Of a stretch of DNA of 12,837 nt, positions 7,028 through 12,837 are shown in pieces. Source of the DNA: Acidobacterium sp. (GTDB lineage: Bacteria > Acidobacteriota > Terriglobia > Terriglobales > Acidobacteriaceae); assembly GCA_003152595.1 (NCBI GenBank), contig PMAM01000074.1, positions 7,388-20,224 on the forward strand. The letters are read 5' to 3'. Numbering within the stretch: the stretch's first letter is position 1; the number at the start of each line of letters is the position of its first letter. The position numbers were made by a program, and so were the translations under genes. Below the pieces are notes generated by a model. The model ran no database searches. It saw only the letters and a program-made list of their open reading frames with translations, and was not told the DNA's origin.

Positions 7028-7807
7028 CTAAGAAGGTCTCTTCCCCCGCCAGAGCCCCGCAATCCCAAACGTATACGGCCGCCACTCCACCTCCACAAAC
7101 CCGACGCTCTGCATCAGCTCCACCATCGCCGGCGGCGGCGGAAACCCCTCCACCGAGCTCGGCAGATATCCATACGCCACCGCATCTCCCGAGATGCGCG
7201 CGCCGATGGCCGGCAGCACATGCCGAAAGTAGAACCCGAACAGCTTGCCCACCACGCCGCGCGGCCGGCTGCAATCCAGAATCCCCACCTCGCCTCCCGG
7301 CTTCAGCACGCGCAGAAACTCCACCAGTCCAGCCCTGTAATTCGGCAGGTTGCGAAATCCGAACGCTGTCGTGATCAGATCCAGCGACCCCTCGTCGAAC
7401 GGCATCCGCATTGCATCCATCGACCGGATCGAAACCCGCCGCCCCCTCAGCTTCACCCGCGCCAGCCCCAGCATCTTCTCCGAGAAATCCGCCGCAATCA
7501 CCGGCTCTGCATCCGGTGGCCTCCGCCGCAACAGTGCCACCGTCATATCCCCCGTGCCGCAGCAAATATCCAGCACCTTTGCCTCCGGCCGCGACAGAAT
7601 ATGCCGGAACCGCCGCGCCGTCCGCCACCACCACGTCCGGTCCACGTTGCACGAGAGCACGTGGTTCAGCAGGTCATAGCGCGGCGCAATGCGGTCGAAC
7701 ATCTCCCGCACCAACTCCGCCGACGTCGCCTCATCCACCGCTCCCGCCGGCCGCGAGCCTGGGTTGTGAGTCTCGTTATGAGTCTGGTTGTGACGTCCGT
7801 TCCGCAA
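7028..7807 (-). CDS. ubiE: demethylmenaquinone methyltransferase (UbiE/MenG)
   Basis: Methylates demethylmenaquinol with S-adenosylmethionine in the last step of menaquinone synthesis. Acidobacteria use menaquinones, so menG would be the functional name. The 259-residue reading contains the family signature FDRIAPRYDLLNHVLS (37-52), SAM motif I VLDICCGTGD (78-87), the acidic DFSEKML (107-113), GFRNLPNY (150-157) and RVLKPGG (166-172). The start is uncertain. The frame has a TGA two codons before the TTG at 7807, no Shine-Dalgarno is visible there, and no ATG occurs before Met36, which is inside the conserved core. A GTG at codon 24 is an alternative, but the GSRPAGA segment before it looks like related proteins. 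The first 15 residues include NQTHNETHN, encoded by a 12-base repeat. It heads the minus-strand cluster and is divergent from the GH5 gene. Confidence 0.93.
   Translation of the reverse strand: MRNGRHNQTHNETHNPGSRPAGAVDEATSAELVREMFDRIAPRYDLLNHVLSCNVDRTWWWRTARRFRHILSRPEAKVLDICCGTGDMTVALLRRRPPDAEPVIAADFSEKMLGLARVKLRGRRVSIRSMDAMRMPFDEGSLDLITTAFGFRNLPNYRAGLVEFLRVLKPGGEVGILDCSRPRGVVGKLFGFYFRHVLPAIGARISGDAVAYGYLPSSVEGFPPPPAMVELMQSVGFVEVEWRPYTFGIAGLWRGKRPS
7763..7798. repeat. three copies of a 12-base repeat at the ubiE 5' end
   Basis: GTTGTGAGTCTC, GTTATGAGTCTG and a more diverged GTTGTGACGTCC lie head to tail. In the ubiE frame they encode the NQTHNETHN stretch. If the true ubiE start is downstream, this is instead part of the leader. 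Confidence 0.6.
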
Positions 7808-7856
7808 ACGTCAGCATAGCGCAGCCGCGAGACGTTAATCCGTGCCAGCCAGGCAT

Positions 7857-7862
7857 TACACT
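7857..7862 (+). promoter_or_regulatory. possible -10 element of the GH5 gene
   Basis: TACACT ends exactly six bases before the ATG at 7869. No Shine-Dalgarno is present. Transcription starting about seven bases after the hexamer would begin at the start codon, giving a leaderless message. The -35 region is poor (GTTAAT at 17-base spacing). Confidence 0.35.
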
Positions 7863-7868
7863 GCGCCT

Positions 7869-9023
7869 ATGCGGATCCCGCGCTGCCTCGTTGCCGTCCT
7901 GGTCGCCACCCTCTTCCCGCTTCTCTCCGCCGCGCAGAGACCTGGCACCGAAAAGCCGCAAAACTCCATCGCATTCGAGCGCGCCCAGCATCTGCAGCAC
8001 GGCATCAACACCAGCATGTGGTTCTCCCAGGCCAACGATTACTCCGTCCAGCGCCTCCAGACCTTGACCACCTCCGACGACATCGCCCTCATCGCCAAAA
8101 TGGGCTTCGACCACTGCCGCCTCTCCATCGACGGCGACCAGCTCATGACGTGGTTCTATACCCAGCGCGACGCCCATCAGACAACCGGCTTCATGACCGA
8201 GCTCGACCGCGTCGTGAAGACGATGCTCGACGACCACCTTTCCGTCATCATCGACATTCACCCCAGCAGCCAGTTCAAAGCCGAGCTCTTCCAGGGAACC
8301 GGCGGCGTCGGCAACTTCGTCGACCTCTGGCGCGCCCTCGCCCAGCACTTCGCCGCCACCGATCCCGAGCACGTCTTCTTCGAGATCATGAACGAGCCCG
8401 AGCAGCAGGACCCGTACCGCTGGCAGGGCATCCAGGCCAAGGTTGTCGAGGCCATCCGCCAGGTCGCTCCGCACAACACCATCATCGCCTCCGGCGCGCA
8501 CTGGTCCGGCCTGCCCGATCTCCTCGTCCTCGAGCCGCTCGCCGAAAACAACATCATCTACACCTTCCACGACTACGAGCCATTCCCCTTCACCCATCAG
8601 GGAGCCACGTGGGCCAATCCCGAAGTCCGCCCCGAGCGTGCGATTCCCTATCCCTCGACGCCCGAGAACATCGCACCGAAACTCGACCTGGAGCCGAGCT
8701 TAGCCGGCCAGTATTTCCTCGATGAATATGGCGAAAACCGCTGGGACGCCGCGCGGGTGGAAAACTCCATCGAGTTCGCGGCGAAGTGGTCCGCCCTGCA
8801 CCACGCGGCCGTCTACTGTGGCGAGTTCGGCGTCTTCCGCGACTACGCGCCGCCCGCCGCCCGCGCCCAGTGGCTTCATGACATGCGCGTCGCCCTCGAA
8901 ACGAACCACATTGGCTGGGCCATGTGGGACTATCAGGGCGGATTCAGCGTCGTAACCAAAGCCAACGGCACCACCACGCCCGATCAGGACGTGCTCACCG
9001 CCCTCGGCCTGCACATGCCTTAA
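7869..9023 (+). CDS. secreted glycoside hydrolase family 5 (endoglucanase-like)
   Basis: A 384-residue exported enzyme. Residues 1-22 are a signal peptide with Arg-rich start, hydrophobic core and cleavage near SAA-Q. The rest is one GH5 (clan A) barrel. Key sites are Arg in HCRLSID, His131 in IIDIHPSS, the acid/base Glu176 in FEIMNEP, His and Tyr in YTFHDYEPF, nucleophile Glu319 in VYCGEFG, and Trp in WAMWDYQGGF. GH5 enzymes cleave beta-1,4-glucans, mannans or related polysaccharides; the subfamily cannot be set here. No carbohydrate-binding module is attached. The ATG at 7869 is preferred because it starts the signal peptide; the reading could extend to a GTG at 7842, but that adds a poor N-terminus. 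It lies 61 bases from the divergent ubiE and is followed by a period-7 repeat. Confidence 0.92.
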   Translation: MRIPRCLVAVLVATLFPLLSAAQRPGTEKPQNSIAFERAQHLQHGINTSMWFSQANDYSVQRLQTLTTSDDIALIAKMGFDHCRLSIDGDQLMTWFYTQRDAHQTTGFMTELDRVVKTMLDDHLSVIIDIHPSSQFKAELFQGTGGVGNFVDLWRALAQHFAATDPEHVFFEIMNEPEQQDPYRWQGIQAKVVEAIRQVAPHNTIIASGAHWSGLPDLLVLEPLAENNIIYTFHDYEPFPFTHQGATWANPEVRPERAIPYPSTPENIAPKLDLEPSLAGQYFLDEYGENRWDAARVENSIEFAAKWSALHHAAVYCGEFGVFRDYAPPAARAQWLHDMRVALETNHIGWAMWDYQGGFSVVTKANGTTTPDQDVLTALGLHMP

Positions 9024-9053
9024 TGAGCGGCTCGAAGTGGTGAGCATTTCTGT

Positions 9054-9081
9054 AACCCATAACCTGCAACCTGTAACCTGG
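9054..9081. repeat. period-7 tandem repeat after the GH5 gene
   Basis: Four heptamers of the form AACCTGN (first copy AACCCAT), starting 30 bases after the GH5 stop codon. The rest of the 118-base gap to the next gene shows no clear terminator. A TAATAC at 9112-9117 could be a -10 for the next gene, without a good -35. Confidence 0.75.
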
Positions 9082-9141
9082 TTTGGGGGAACATTCTCTC
9101 TCCCTGCGGCGTAATACTGTTGTCGGACGCGAGGCACCGCG

Positions 9142-9333
9142 ATGATCAAATTTCTTCTCTTCTGCATCCTACTTTTCTTCTGCTGGCCCCTGGCTTTGAT
9201 CGCCCTCGTTGCTTACCCTATCGTGTGGCTGCTCCTGATCCCCTTCCGCATCCTCGGCATCGCCGTCGGCGGCGTGCTCGAGCTGGTCGGAGCCGTCATC
9301 ATGCTCCCGGCGCGGCTCATTCGAGCGATCTAG
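9142..9333 (+). CDS. 63-residue two-helix membrane protein
   Basis: The product is almost entirely hydrophobic, with segments at about 3-34 and 38-55 separated by the turn PFRIL, and a positive C-terminus (ARLIRAI). Polar residues are few, as expected for a small inner-membrane protein. The ATG at 9142 has a GAGG seven bases upstream, which supports real translation. I do not recognise a family; its motifs (CWPLALIALVAYPIVW, GIAVGGVLELV) seem the kind that could be conserved in related bacteria. It sits between the GH5 gene and folD on the same strand with gaps of 118 and 62 bases, so it is probably transcribed alone or loosely with them. Function unknown. Confidence 0.75.
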   Translation: MIKFLLFCILLFFCWPLALIALVAYPIVWLLLIPFRILGIAVGGVLELVGAVIMLPARLIRAI

Positions 9334-9343
9334 CCTTCATTCA

Positions 9344-9380
9344 GAACGCGCGTCGTCCCGAACGCGGAACGCCGAACGCC
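9344..9380. repeat. period-7 tandem repeat before folD
   Basis: GAACGCG at 9344, a nine-base gap, then three contiguous heptamers GAACGCG, GAACGCC, GAACGCC at 9360-9380. The array fills most of the 62-base gap after the small membrane protein gene. Confidence 0.65.
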
Positions 9381-9383
9381 TCG

Positions 9384-9389
9384 TAAACT
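9384..9389 (+). promoter_or_regulatory. possible -10 element of folD
   Basis: TAAACT ends exactly six bases before the folD ATG at 9396, the same geometry as TACACT before the GH5 gene. No Shine-Dalgarno is present, so a leaderless message is possible. The -35 region would fall inside the heptamer array. Confidence 0.35.
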
Positions 9390-9395
9390 ATCCCC

Positions 9396-10271
9396 ATGCC
9401 CATCCTTCTCGACGGCAAGGCTTACTCCAAAGAACTCGAAGCCGAACTCACCCTTCGCGTGCAGCGCCTCCACCTGCAGGAACCGCCCATCCTCGCCACT
9501 GTCCTCGTCGGCGACGATCCTGCCTCCGCCACCTACGTCAAGATGAAGGGCAACGCCTGCCGCCGCGTCGGCATGGAATCCCTCAGCATCACACTCCCCG
9601 GCTCCACCACCACCGCCGAACTTCTCGCCGCTATTGACGACCTGAACGCCAACCCGCGCGTCCGCGGCATCCTCCTGCAGCATCCCGTTCCCAAACAAAT
9701 TGACGAGCGCGCCTGCTTCGACCGCATCGCCCTCGCGAAAGACGTCGACGGCGTTACCGCGCACGGCTTCGGCCGCATGGCCATGGACGAGCCCGCCTAC
9801 GGCAGTGCCACTCCGGCCGGTATCATGCGTCTGCTTCGTCGTTATGAAATTCCCATCGAAGGCCGCGAAGCGGTCGTGGTCGGCCGCAGTCCTATTCTCG
9901 GCCGCCCCATGGCCATGATGCTGCTCGCCGCCAACGCCACCGTCACCATCTGCCATTCGCGCACGCGCAACCTCGCCGACGTTGTCCGCCGCGCCGAAAT
10001 CGTTATCGGCGCCGTCGGCAAACCGGAGTTCATCCGCGGCGCATGGATCCGCGACGGAGCCGTCGTTGTCGACGCGGGCTACCACCCTGGCGGTGTCGGC
10101 GACATTGAACTCGCCACCGTGATCGACCGCTGCTCTGCGTACACCCCCGTCCCCGGCGGAGTCGGCCCCATGACCATTGCCACCCTCATCGCCCACACCG
10201 TCGAAGCCGCCGAGAAAGCCGCCAAAAAAGAAAATGCCGCGACACAGGTCGCGGCATTCGCGAAACACTGA
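9396..10271 (+). CDS. folD: bifunctional methylenetetrahydrofolate dehydrogenase/cyclohydrolase
   Basis: Interconverts 5,10-methylene-, methenyl- and 10-formyl-tetrahydrofolate, supplying one-carbon units for purines and formyl-Met. At 291 residues it has the usual FolD length. Visible sites are the YxxxK pair Tyr47/Lys51 in PASATYVKMKGNAC (catalytic Lys), GILLQHPVP (91-99, Gln95), KDVDG (115-119), the cofactor-binding GRSPILGRPM (163-172) and the C-terminal signature TPVPGGVGPMT. The usual Cys in the TPCG-like segment is Ala (SATPAG). The last 20 residues are an Ala/Lys-rich tail beyond the conserved core. Their codons form the terminator hairpin of the convergent TonB receptor gene. The ATG is fixed by the family N-terminus (ILLDGKAYS); no Shine-Dalgarno is seen. 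Confidence 0.97.
   Translation: MPILLDGKAYSKELEAELTLRVQRLHLQEPPILATVLVGDDPASATYVKMKGNACRRVGMESLSITLPGSTTTAELLAAIDDLNANPRVRGILLQHPVPKQIDERACFDRIALAKDVDGVTAHGFGRMAMDEPAYGSATPAGIMRLLRRYEIPIEGREAVVVGRSPILGRPMAMMLLAANATVTICHSRTRNLADVVRRAEIVIGAVGKPEFIRGAWIRDGAVVVDAGYHPGGVGDIELATVIDRCSAYTPVPGGVGPMTIATLIAHTVEAAEKAAKKENAATQVAAFAKH
10223..10258 (-). terminator. Rho-independent terminator of the TonB receptor gene
   Basis: AATGCCGCGAC-ACAG-GTCGCGGCATT (10233-10258) is a perfect 11-base inverted repeat with a four-base loop. Read on the minus strand it is followed at once by TTTTCTTTTTT (the A-rich run at 10224-10234 on the plus strand). This is the classic GC-stem plus U-tract form. It begins 30 bases after the receptor stop codon and lies wholly within the end of the folD coding sequence. 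On the plus strand no T-run follows, so it should act in one direction. Confidence 0.85.
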
Positions 10272-10284
10272 ACTCTAAACTCTG
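10264..10284. repeat. period-7 repeat across the folD/TonB receptor junction
   Basis: Three heptamers AACACTG, AACTCTA, AACTCTG. The first contains the folD stop codon (TGA at 10269-10271), and the last ends four bases before the receptor's stop codon on the other strand. Confidence 0.6.
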
Positions 10285-10288
10285 CCTC

Positions 10289-12325
10289 TCACTTCGAAGT
10301 CCACACCAGCTTCGCGTACACGCCGCGCCGGATCCCCACGTTCGGCCCAGGGTCGATGCCGAACTCCGCGTGATGCGGCTGCAGCAGGTTCTGTCCCACG
10401 ATCGATAAGTCCAGCCCCGGCGCAACGTGGCGACCGAAGCGAATATCCGCCGTCTCATAAGCGGGCACGTTCTGTGCCGGCAGAGCACCCACATAGCGGA
10501 AAGTTTGATCGAACTCAAAATGCTTCGGCAAATCGATCAGCGACCGGGCCGAAACCTGGCTGTTCGGGCTCGAGCCATGCAGTGTCGTCAGCGTCGCCGG
10601 ATAATTGAAGCCCGGCACATCGTGCAGGCCCACATGCAGGTACGAATAGGCCACCTTGAGACGCCACCATGGAACCGGCTGCCACTCCGGCGCCAGCTCA
10701 AATCCATCCGTCGTCCCCCGAATCCCGTTCCTGTACTGGAAGCCGATCAGGATCGATCCGGGGGGGAACGGCGGACTGGACGCCGTACCCAGGAAAGGCG
10801 CTCCCTGCGCGATCAGATCGTCATAGGCATTGTGGAATCCGGCCGCCTCAATGTACACATGCTTGCCAGGCAGACCGCGGTATCCGCCTTCATAGGCGAC
10901 CAGCCGCTCGGCACGCAGGTGGGTGTTTCCGGTAATCTCTCCCCAAACCGGGGCGATAGAGATGTTGTCGTCGATGTTCTCGTCGACCCGGTCCGGGATC
11001 CGCACCGCCCGCGAGATGGATGCCCACAGCGACTGGTTCTCTTTGGGCGTGAGCAGCAATCGGCCGCTCGGCTCGTACTCGAATCCCGTGTAGCTGTTGT
11101 GCTCCAGCTTCGATCCCAGCGTCAGGCTCAGGCGATCCGGCTTCAATCGCAGCTCCTCCTGCAGGAATCCGCTGTAAATACTCTCCGTCTCCGATGCCGG
11201 AACAAAGCTGTCCGTCGGGATCGTCTGCACCGTTGAGCTGGGGCTCCAGCGCGCCCCCACTCCATAGGTGAACTGCTGCCACTTTGTGGGCGGCGTGCGA
11301 TGCAGAAAGTCCACGTCAAACGTGTCGCGCGTCTCCTGGAAATTGGGGCCCTCACGAAAATCGTGCGACCAGAACGCTTGCAGATAGAGATCCGAGTTCG
11401 CGGGCAGATCGCGGCGCCACCGTCCCAGCAAATTTCCGCCATCGACATTCGTCGATTTGTACGAGACAAACGTTGCGGGCGGCGTAAAGCTCGACACAGT
11501 CAGCGCGTCACCCAAATGTCCGATGTAGGCATCGCCCTGGAACGTCACATTGTCGCGTCCGGTTACCCGATCGCTGCGGAATCCCACCTGCGCCACTCGT
11601 GACCAGTCATAGTTCGGCTGTCCGTTTTGGTGGTACTCCGCCCCGCGCACAAACCCAAATCCATTCACCCGGAAATCGAACCCGTGCCCCCGCCCCCCAT
11701 ACCGCAGATCCTCGGTGTTCTCGTCGACACTGCCTCCGCCCGCCGAAGCCAGCACTCCCTGCGTCTCCTTCGACGGCTTCGTGATGATGTTGATGATCCC
11801 GTTCACCGCGTCGGTGCCCCAGATCGAGCCCCCCGGCCCGCGAATCACCTCGATCCGGTCAATATCCTCCAGCATCACGTTGTCGAGCGTCCAGAACACT
11901 CCCCCGAACAGCGGCGTGTACACGCTGCGCCCGTCAATCAGCACCAGCACGTACTTCGAATACTGGTCCCCCAGCCCGCGAATCGCCACCACCCAGTTCC
12001 GGTCCCCGCTCACCCGCGCCACATTCACGCCCGGAACCAGCCGCAGCGCATCCGGAACATTCGTCACTCCCGCCCGCCGGATATCCTCCTGCGTCAGGAC
12101 GTAGATCGCCGCCGGTGTGTTCCACACTTCGGTCGGCTCCTTCGACTGCGTCACCACTTCGATATTGCCCAGTTGTTCAAGCGAGAGCGACTTCAGTTGC
12201 TTCTGGTCAACCCCTCCACCCACCGGAGCCAGAGTCGAAGCCGCCCACGCGCGCATCCCTGTCTGCGCTGCGAAAATAAAAATGAGAAACACCGCGAGAG
12301 AGCGGTGAACAGACAGGGAAAGCAA
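10289..12325 (-). CDS. TonB-dependent outer membrane receptor
   Basis: An outer membrane beta-barrel that takes up a bound ligand using TonB-ExbBD energy. Numbered from the TTG at 12325 (678 residues), residues 1-28 form a signal peptide (core LAVFLIFIFAA, cleavage at AWA-AS). The segment LSLEQLGNIEVVTQSKEP leads into a plug domain of about 69-189. The plug has DGRSVYTPLFGGVFW (131-145) and IEVIRGPGGSIWGTDAVNG, both hallmarks of the family. The remaining ~490 residues are barrel strands rich in aromatic and Gly/Asn turns. It ends in KLVWTSK, so the usual terminal aromatic is three residues inside. There is no N-terminal carboxypeptidase-like or oar-type extension. The TTG start is chosen because GGAG lies six bases upstream and the signal peptide begins there; the frame is open to 12628 but that part does not look coding. 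The ligand is unknown; no transport partners are adjacent. Confidence 0.92.
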   Translation of the reverse strand: MLSLSVHRSLAVFLIFIFAAQTGMRAWAASTLAPVGGGVDQKQLKSLSLEQLGNIEVVTQSKEPTEVWNTPAAIYVLTQEDIRRAGVTNVPDALRLVPGVNVARVSGDRNWVVAIRGLGDQYSKYVLVLIDGRSVYTPLFGGVFWTLDNVMLEDIDRIEVIRGPGGSIWGTDAVNGIINIITKPSKETQGVLASAGGGSVDENTEDLRYGGRGHGFDFRVNGFGFVRGAEYHQNGQPNYDWSRVAQVGFRSDRVTGRDNVTFQGDAYIGHLGDALTVSSFTPPATFVSYKSTNVDGGNLLGRWRRDLPANSDLYLQAFWSHDFREGPNFQETRDTFDVDFLHRTPPTKWQQFTYGVGARWSPSSTVQTIPTDSFVPASETESIYSGFLQEELRLKPDRLSLTLGSKLEHNSYTGFEYEPSGRLLLTPKENQSLWASISRAVRIPDRVDENIDDNISIAPVWGEITGNTHLRAERLVAYEGGYRGLPGKHVYIEAAGFHNAYDDLIAQGAPFLGTASSPPFPPGSILIGFQYRNGIRGTTDGFELAPEWQPVPWWRLKVAYSYLHVGLHDVPGFNYPATLTTLHGSSPNSQVSARSLIDLPKHFEFDQTFRYVGALPAQNVPAYETADIRFGRHVAPGLDLSIVGQNLLQPHHAEFGIDPGPNVGIRRGVYAKLVWTSK

Positions 12326-12616
12326 CGCACGCTCCGTGGCAAAGCGAATCTGGGAAGAGGGCCGGGTTCTGCTCGCGGCGGGAGTGCATCCGGGTGGGTC
12401 ATCGTTCCCACGAGGTTGGCTGCTCCCCGCGGAACCCGTCGCAATACGACCTTCACTATACGACTGTCCCTGGCAAATCCGCCATCCCCCGTCGCTGCCA
12501 GCCCCGCTGGCCCGTACCCAAAGCCGCATACCCCCAAAATGGCGTAAATTGTAGATGAGGTTGCAGCCTCCGCCGGGTTCGCCGCAACTTATATGTACAT
12601 GCACGTGCCGGACTCT
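12326..12616. other. divergent intergenic region (receptor / right-edge gene)
   Basis: This 291-base gap should hold promoters for both neighbours. On the minus strand TATAGT (12460-12455) and TACAAT (12553-12548) are the best -10 candidates for the receptor, neither with a good -35. The first would give a leader of about 120 bases containing complementary GTTCC and GGAAC segments, so it may be structured. I checked by eye for a cobalamin riboswitch and saw no matching boxes. A short hairpin GCCAGC-CCC-GCTGGC lies near 12497-12511. On the plus side, TTATAT near 12589 could serve the right-edge gene. Confidence 0.4.
12332..12335 (-). promoter_or_regulatory. ribosome binding site supporting the TTG start of the receptor
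   Basis: GGAG on the minus strand, six bases before TTG at 12325, which immediately opens a good signal peptide. No in-frame ATG offers a comparable combination. Confidence 0.5.
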
Positions 12617-12837
12617 ATGCGCCTCCAAAGGAATCTCCGCCTCCTCCTCCTCTGCTCCCTCCTCGCTGTAGCCCCTCTGAGCGTCCTCGCGCAGGCCATC
12701 ACTCCGGCCGCCCAGCCCGCTCCGGTCCCCCAGGCTGCGCCGGCCACCATGCCGAATCCCCAGTCACCGGAATCCCAGCCGTCCCTCGACGTCGACCACG
12801 ACCCCATCGTCTCCCCCGACGCGACCGACAACGCCGC
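12617..12837 (+). CDS. secreted Pro/Ala-rich protein (partial, 3' end cut)
   Basis: The frame is open to the right edge and gives 73 full codons. Residues 1-25 are a clear signal peptide: basic start MRLQRNLR, hydrophobic core, cleavage near VLA-Q. A low-complexity Pro/Ala/Gln stretch follows, and then an acidic segment DVDHDPIVSPDATDN. This layout resembles the N-terminus of secreted acidobacterial proteins such as VWFA-related ones, but the domain that would settle it lies outside the window. In-frame ATGs at 12593 and 12599 could be used instead; 12617 is preferred because it begins the signal peptide. No strong Shine-Dalgarno is visible. It is divergent from the TonB receptor. Confidence 0.65.
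   Translation, partial: MRLQRNLRLLLLCSLLAVAPLSVLAQAITPAAQPAPVPQAAPATMPNPQSPESQPSLDVDHDPIVSPDATDNA

Noticed and set aside
7776..8597. A 273-codon minus-strand frame under the GH5 gene
   Set aside because: It is a Val/Asp/Gly-rich shadow frame over a GH5 enzyme with all catalytic motifs.
9330..10268. A 312-codon open frame antisense to folD
   Set aside because: Its product is a low-complexity Gly/Asp/Ala/Val mix, typical of the reverse frame of GC-rich genes. It lies opposite a perfectly conserved FolD.
11627..12547. A 306-codon plus-strand frame over the TonB receptor plug
   Set aside because: Arg/Pro/His-rich composition without motifs; the receptor on the other strand is unmistakable.
12326..12616. 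A cobalamin or other riboswitch upstream of the TonB receptor
   Set aside because: Conserved cobalamin boxes and TPP or FMN motifs were not found on the minus strand by eye.
12326..12628. A 101-residue N-terminal extension of the TonB receptor
   Set aside because: It precedes the signal peptide, is low in recognisable sequence, and covers the promoter region; the TTG with GGAG fits better.

Overview
The window looks like chromosomal DNA from an Acidobacteriota member, probably class Terriglobia (Terriglobus/Edaphobacter/Granulicella type). This is inferred from the GC-rich, C-ending codon use, the style of the TonB-dependent receptor, the secreted GH5 and sialidase-fold proteins, and period-7 intergenic repeats. 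No 16S or other marker is present, so the taxonomy is not proven. No rRNA, tRNA, CRISPR array, transposase, integrase or phage gene was seen. Genes run off both ends of the window.

Bases 1-2860, minus strand, hold a pentose uptake and catabolism unit. An L-ribulose-5-phosphate 4-epimerase (araD) is followed by an SGLT-type sodium:solute symporter. A small membrane protein follows, tightly linked and cut by the window edge. A cre/LacI-type operator overlaps a possible promoter ahead of araD, so the unit is probably sugar-inducible. Bases 2863-4236 (minus) encode a secreted six-Asp-box beta-propeller of the sialidase fold.

Bases 4402-7807, minus strand, form a compact housekeeping/envelope cluster: menaquinone methyltransferase (ubiE/menG), a cation diffusion facilitator with three cytosolic modules, an OsmC-like peroxidase, and a membrane-anchored protein with three PASTA domains. 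The last two overlap by four bases. A REP-like double hairpin and a heptamer array separate this cluster from the propeller gene.

Bases 7869-10271, plus strand, hold a secreted GH5 glycoside hydrolase, a 63-residue membrane protein and folD. The folD gene converges on a minus-strand TonB-dependent receptor (10289-12325). The receptor's apparent Rho-independent terminator lies inside the last codons of folD. Divergent from the receptor, the first 74 codons of a secreted Pro/Ala-rich protein reach the right edge.

The biology suggested is polysaccharide and plant-sugar use: secreted GH5 and propeller proteins, TonB-dependent uptake, and arabinose-type catabolism. Core metabolism (FolD, menaquinone) and metal/peroxide homeostasis genes are interspersed. 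No clearly new multi-gene system is evident. The least explained signals are four period-7 repeat arrays beside gene 3' ends, the small protein coupled to the symporter, the terminator hidden in folD, and two start codons placed exactly six bases after a -10-like hexamer.
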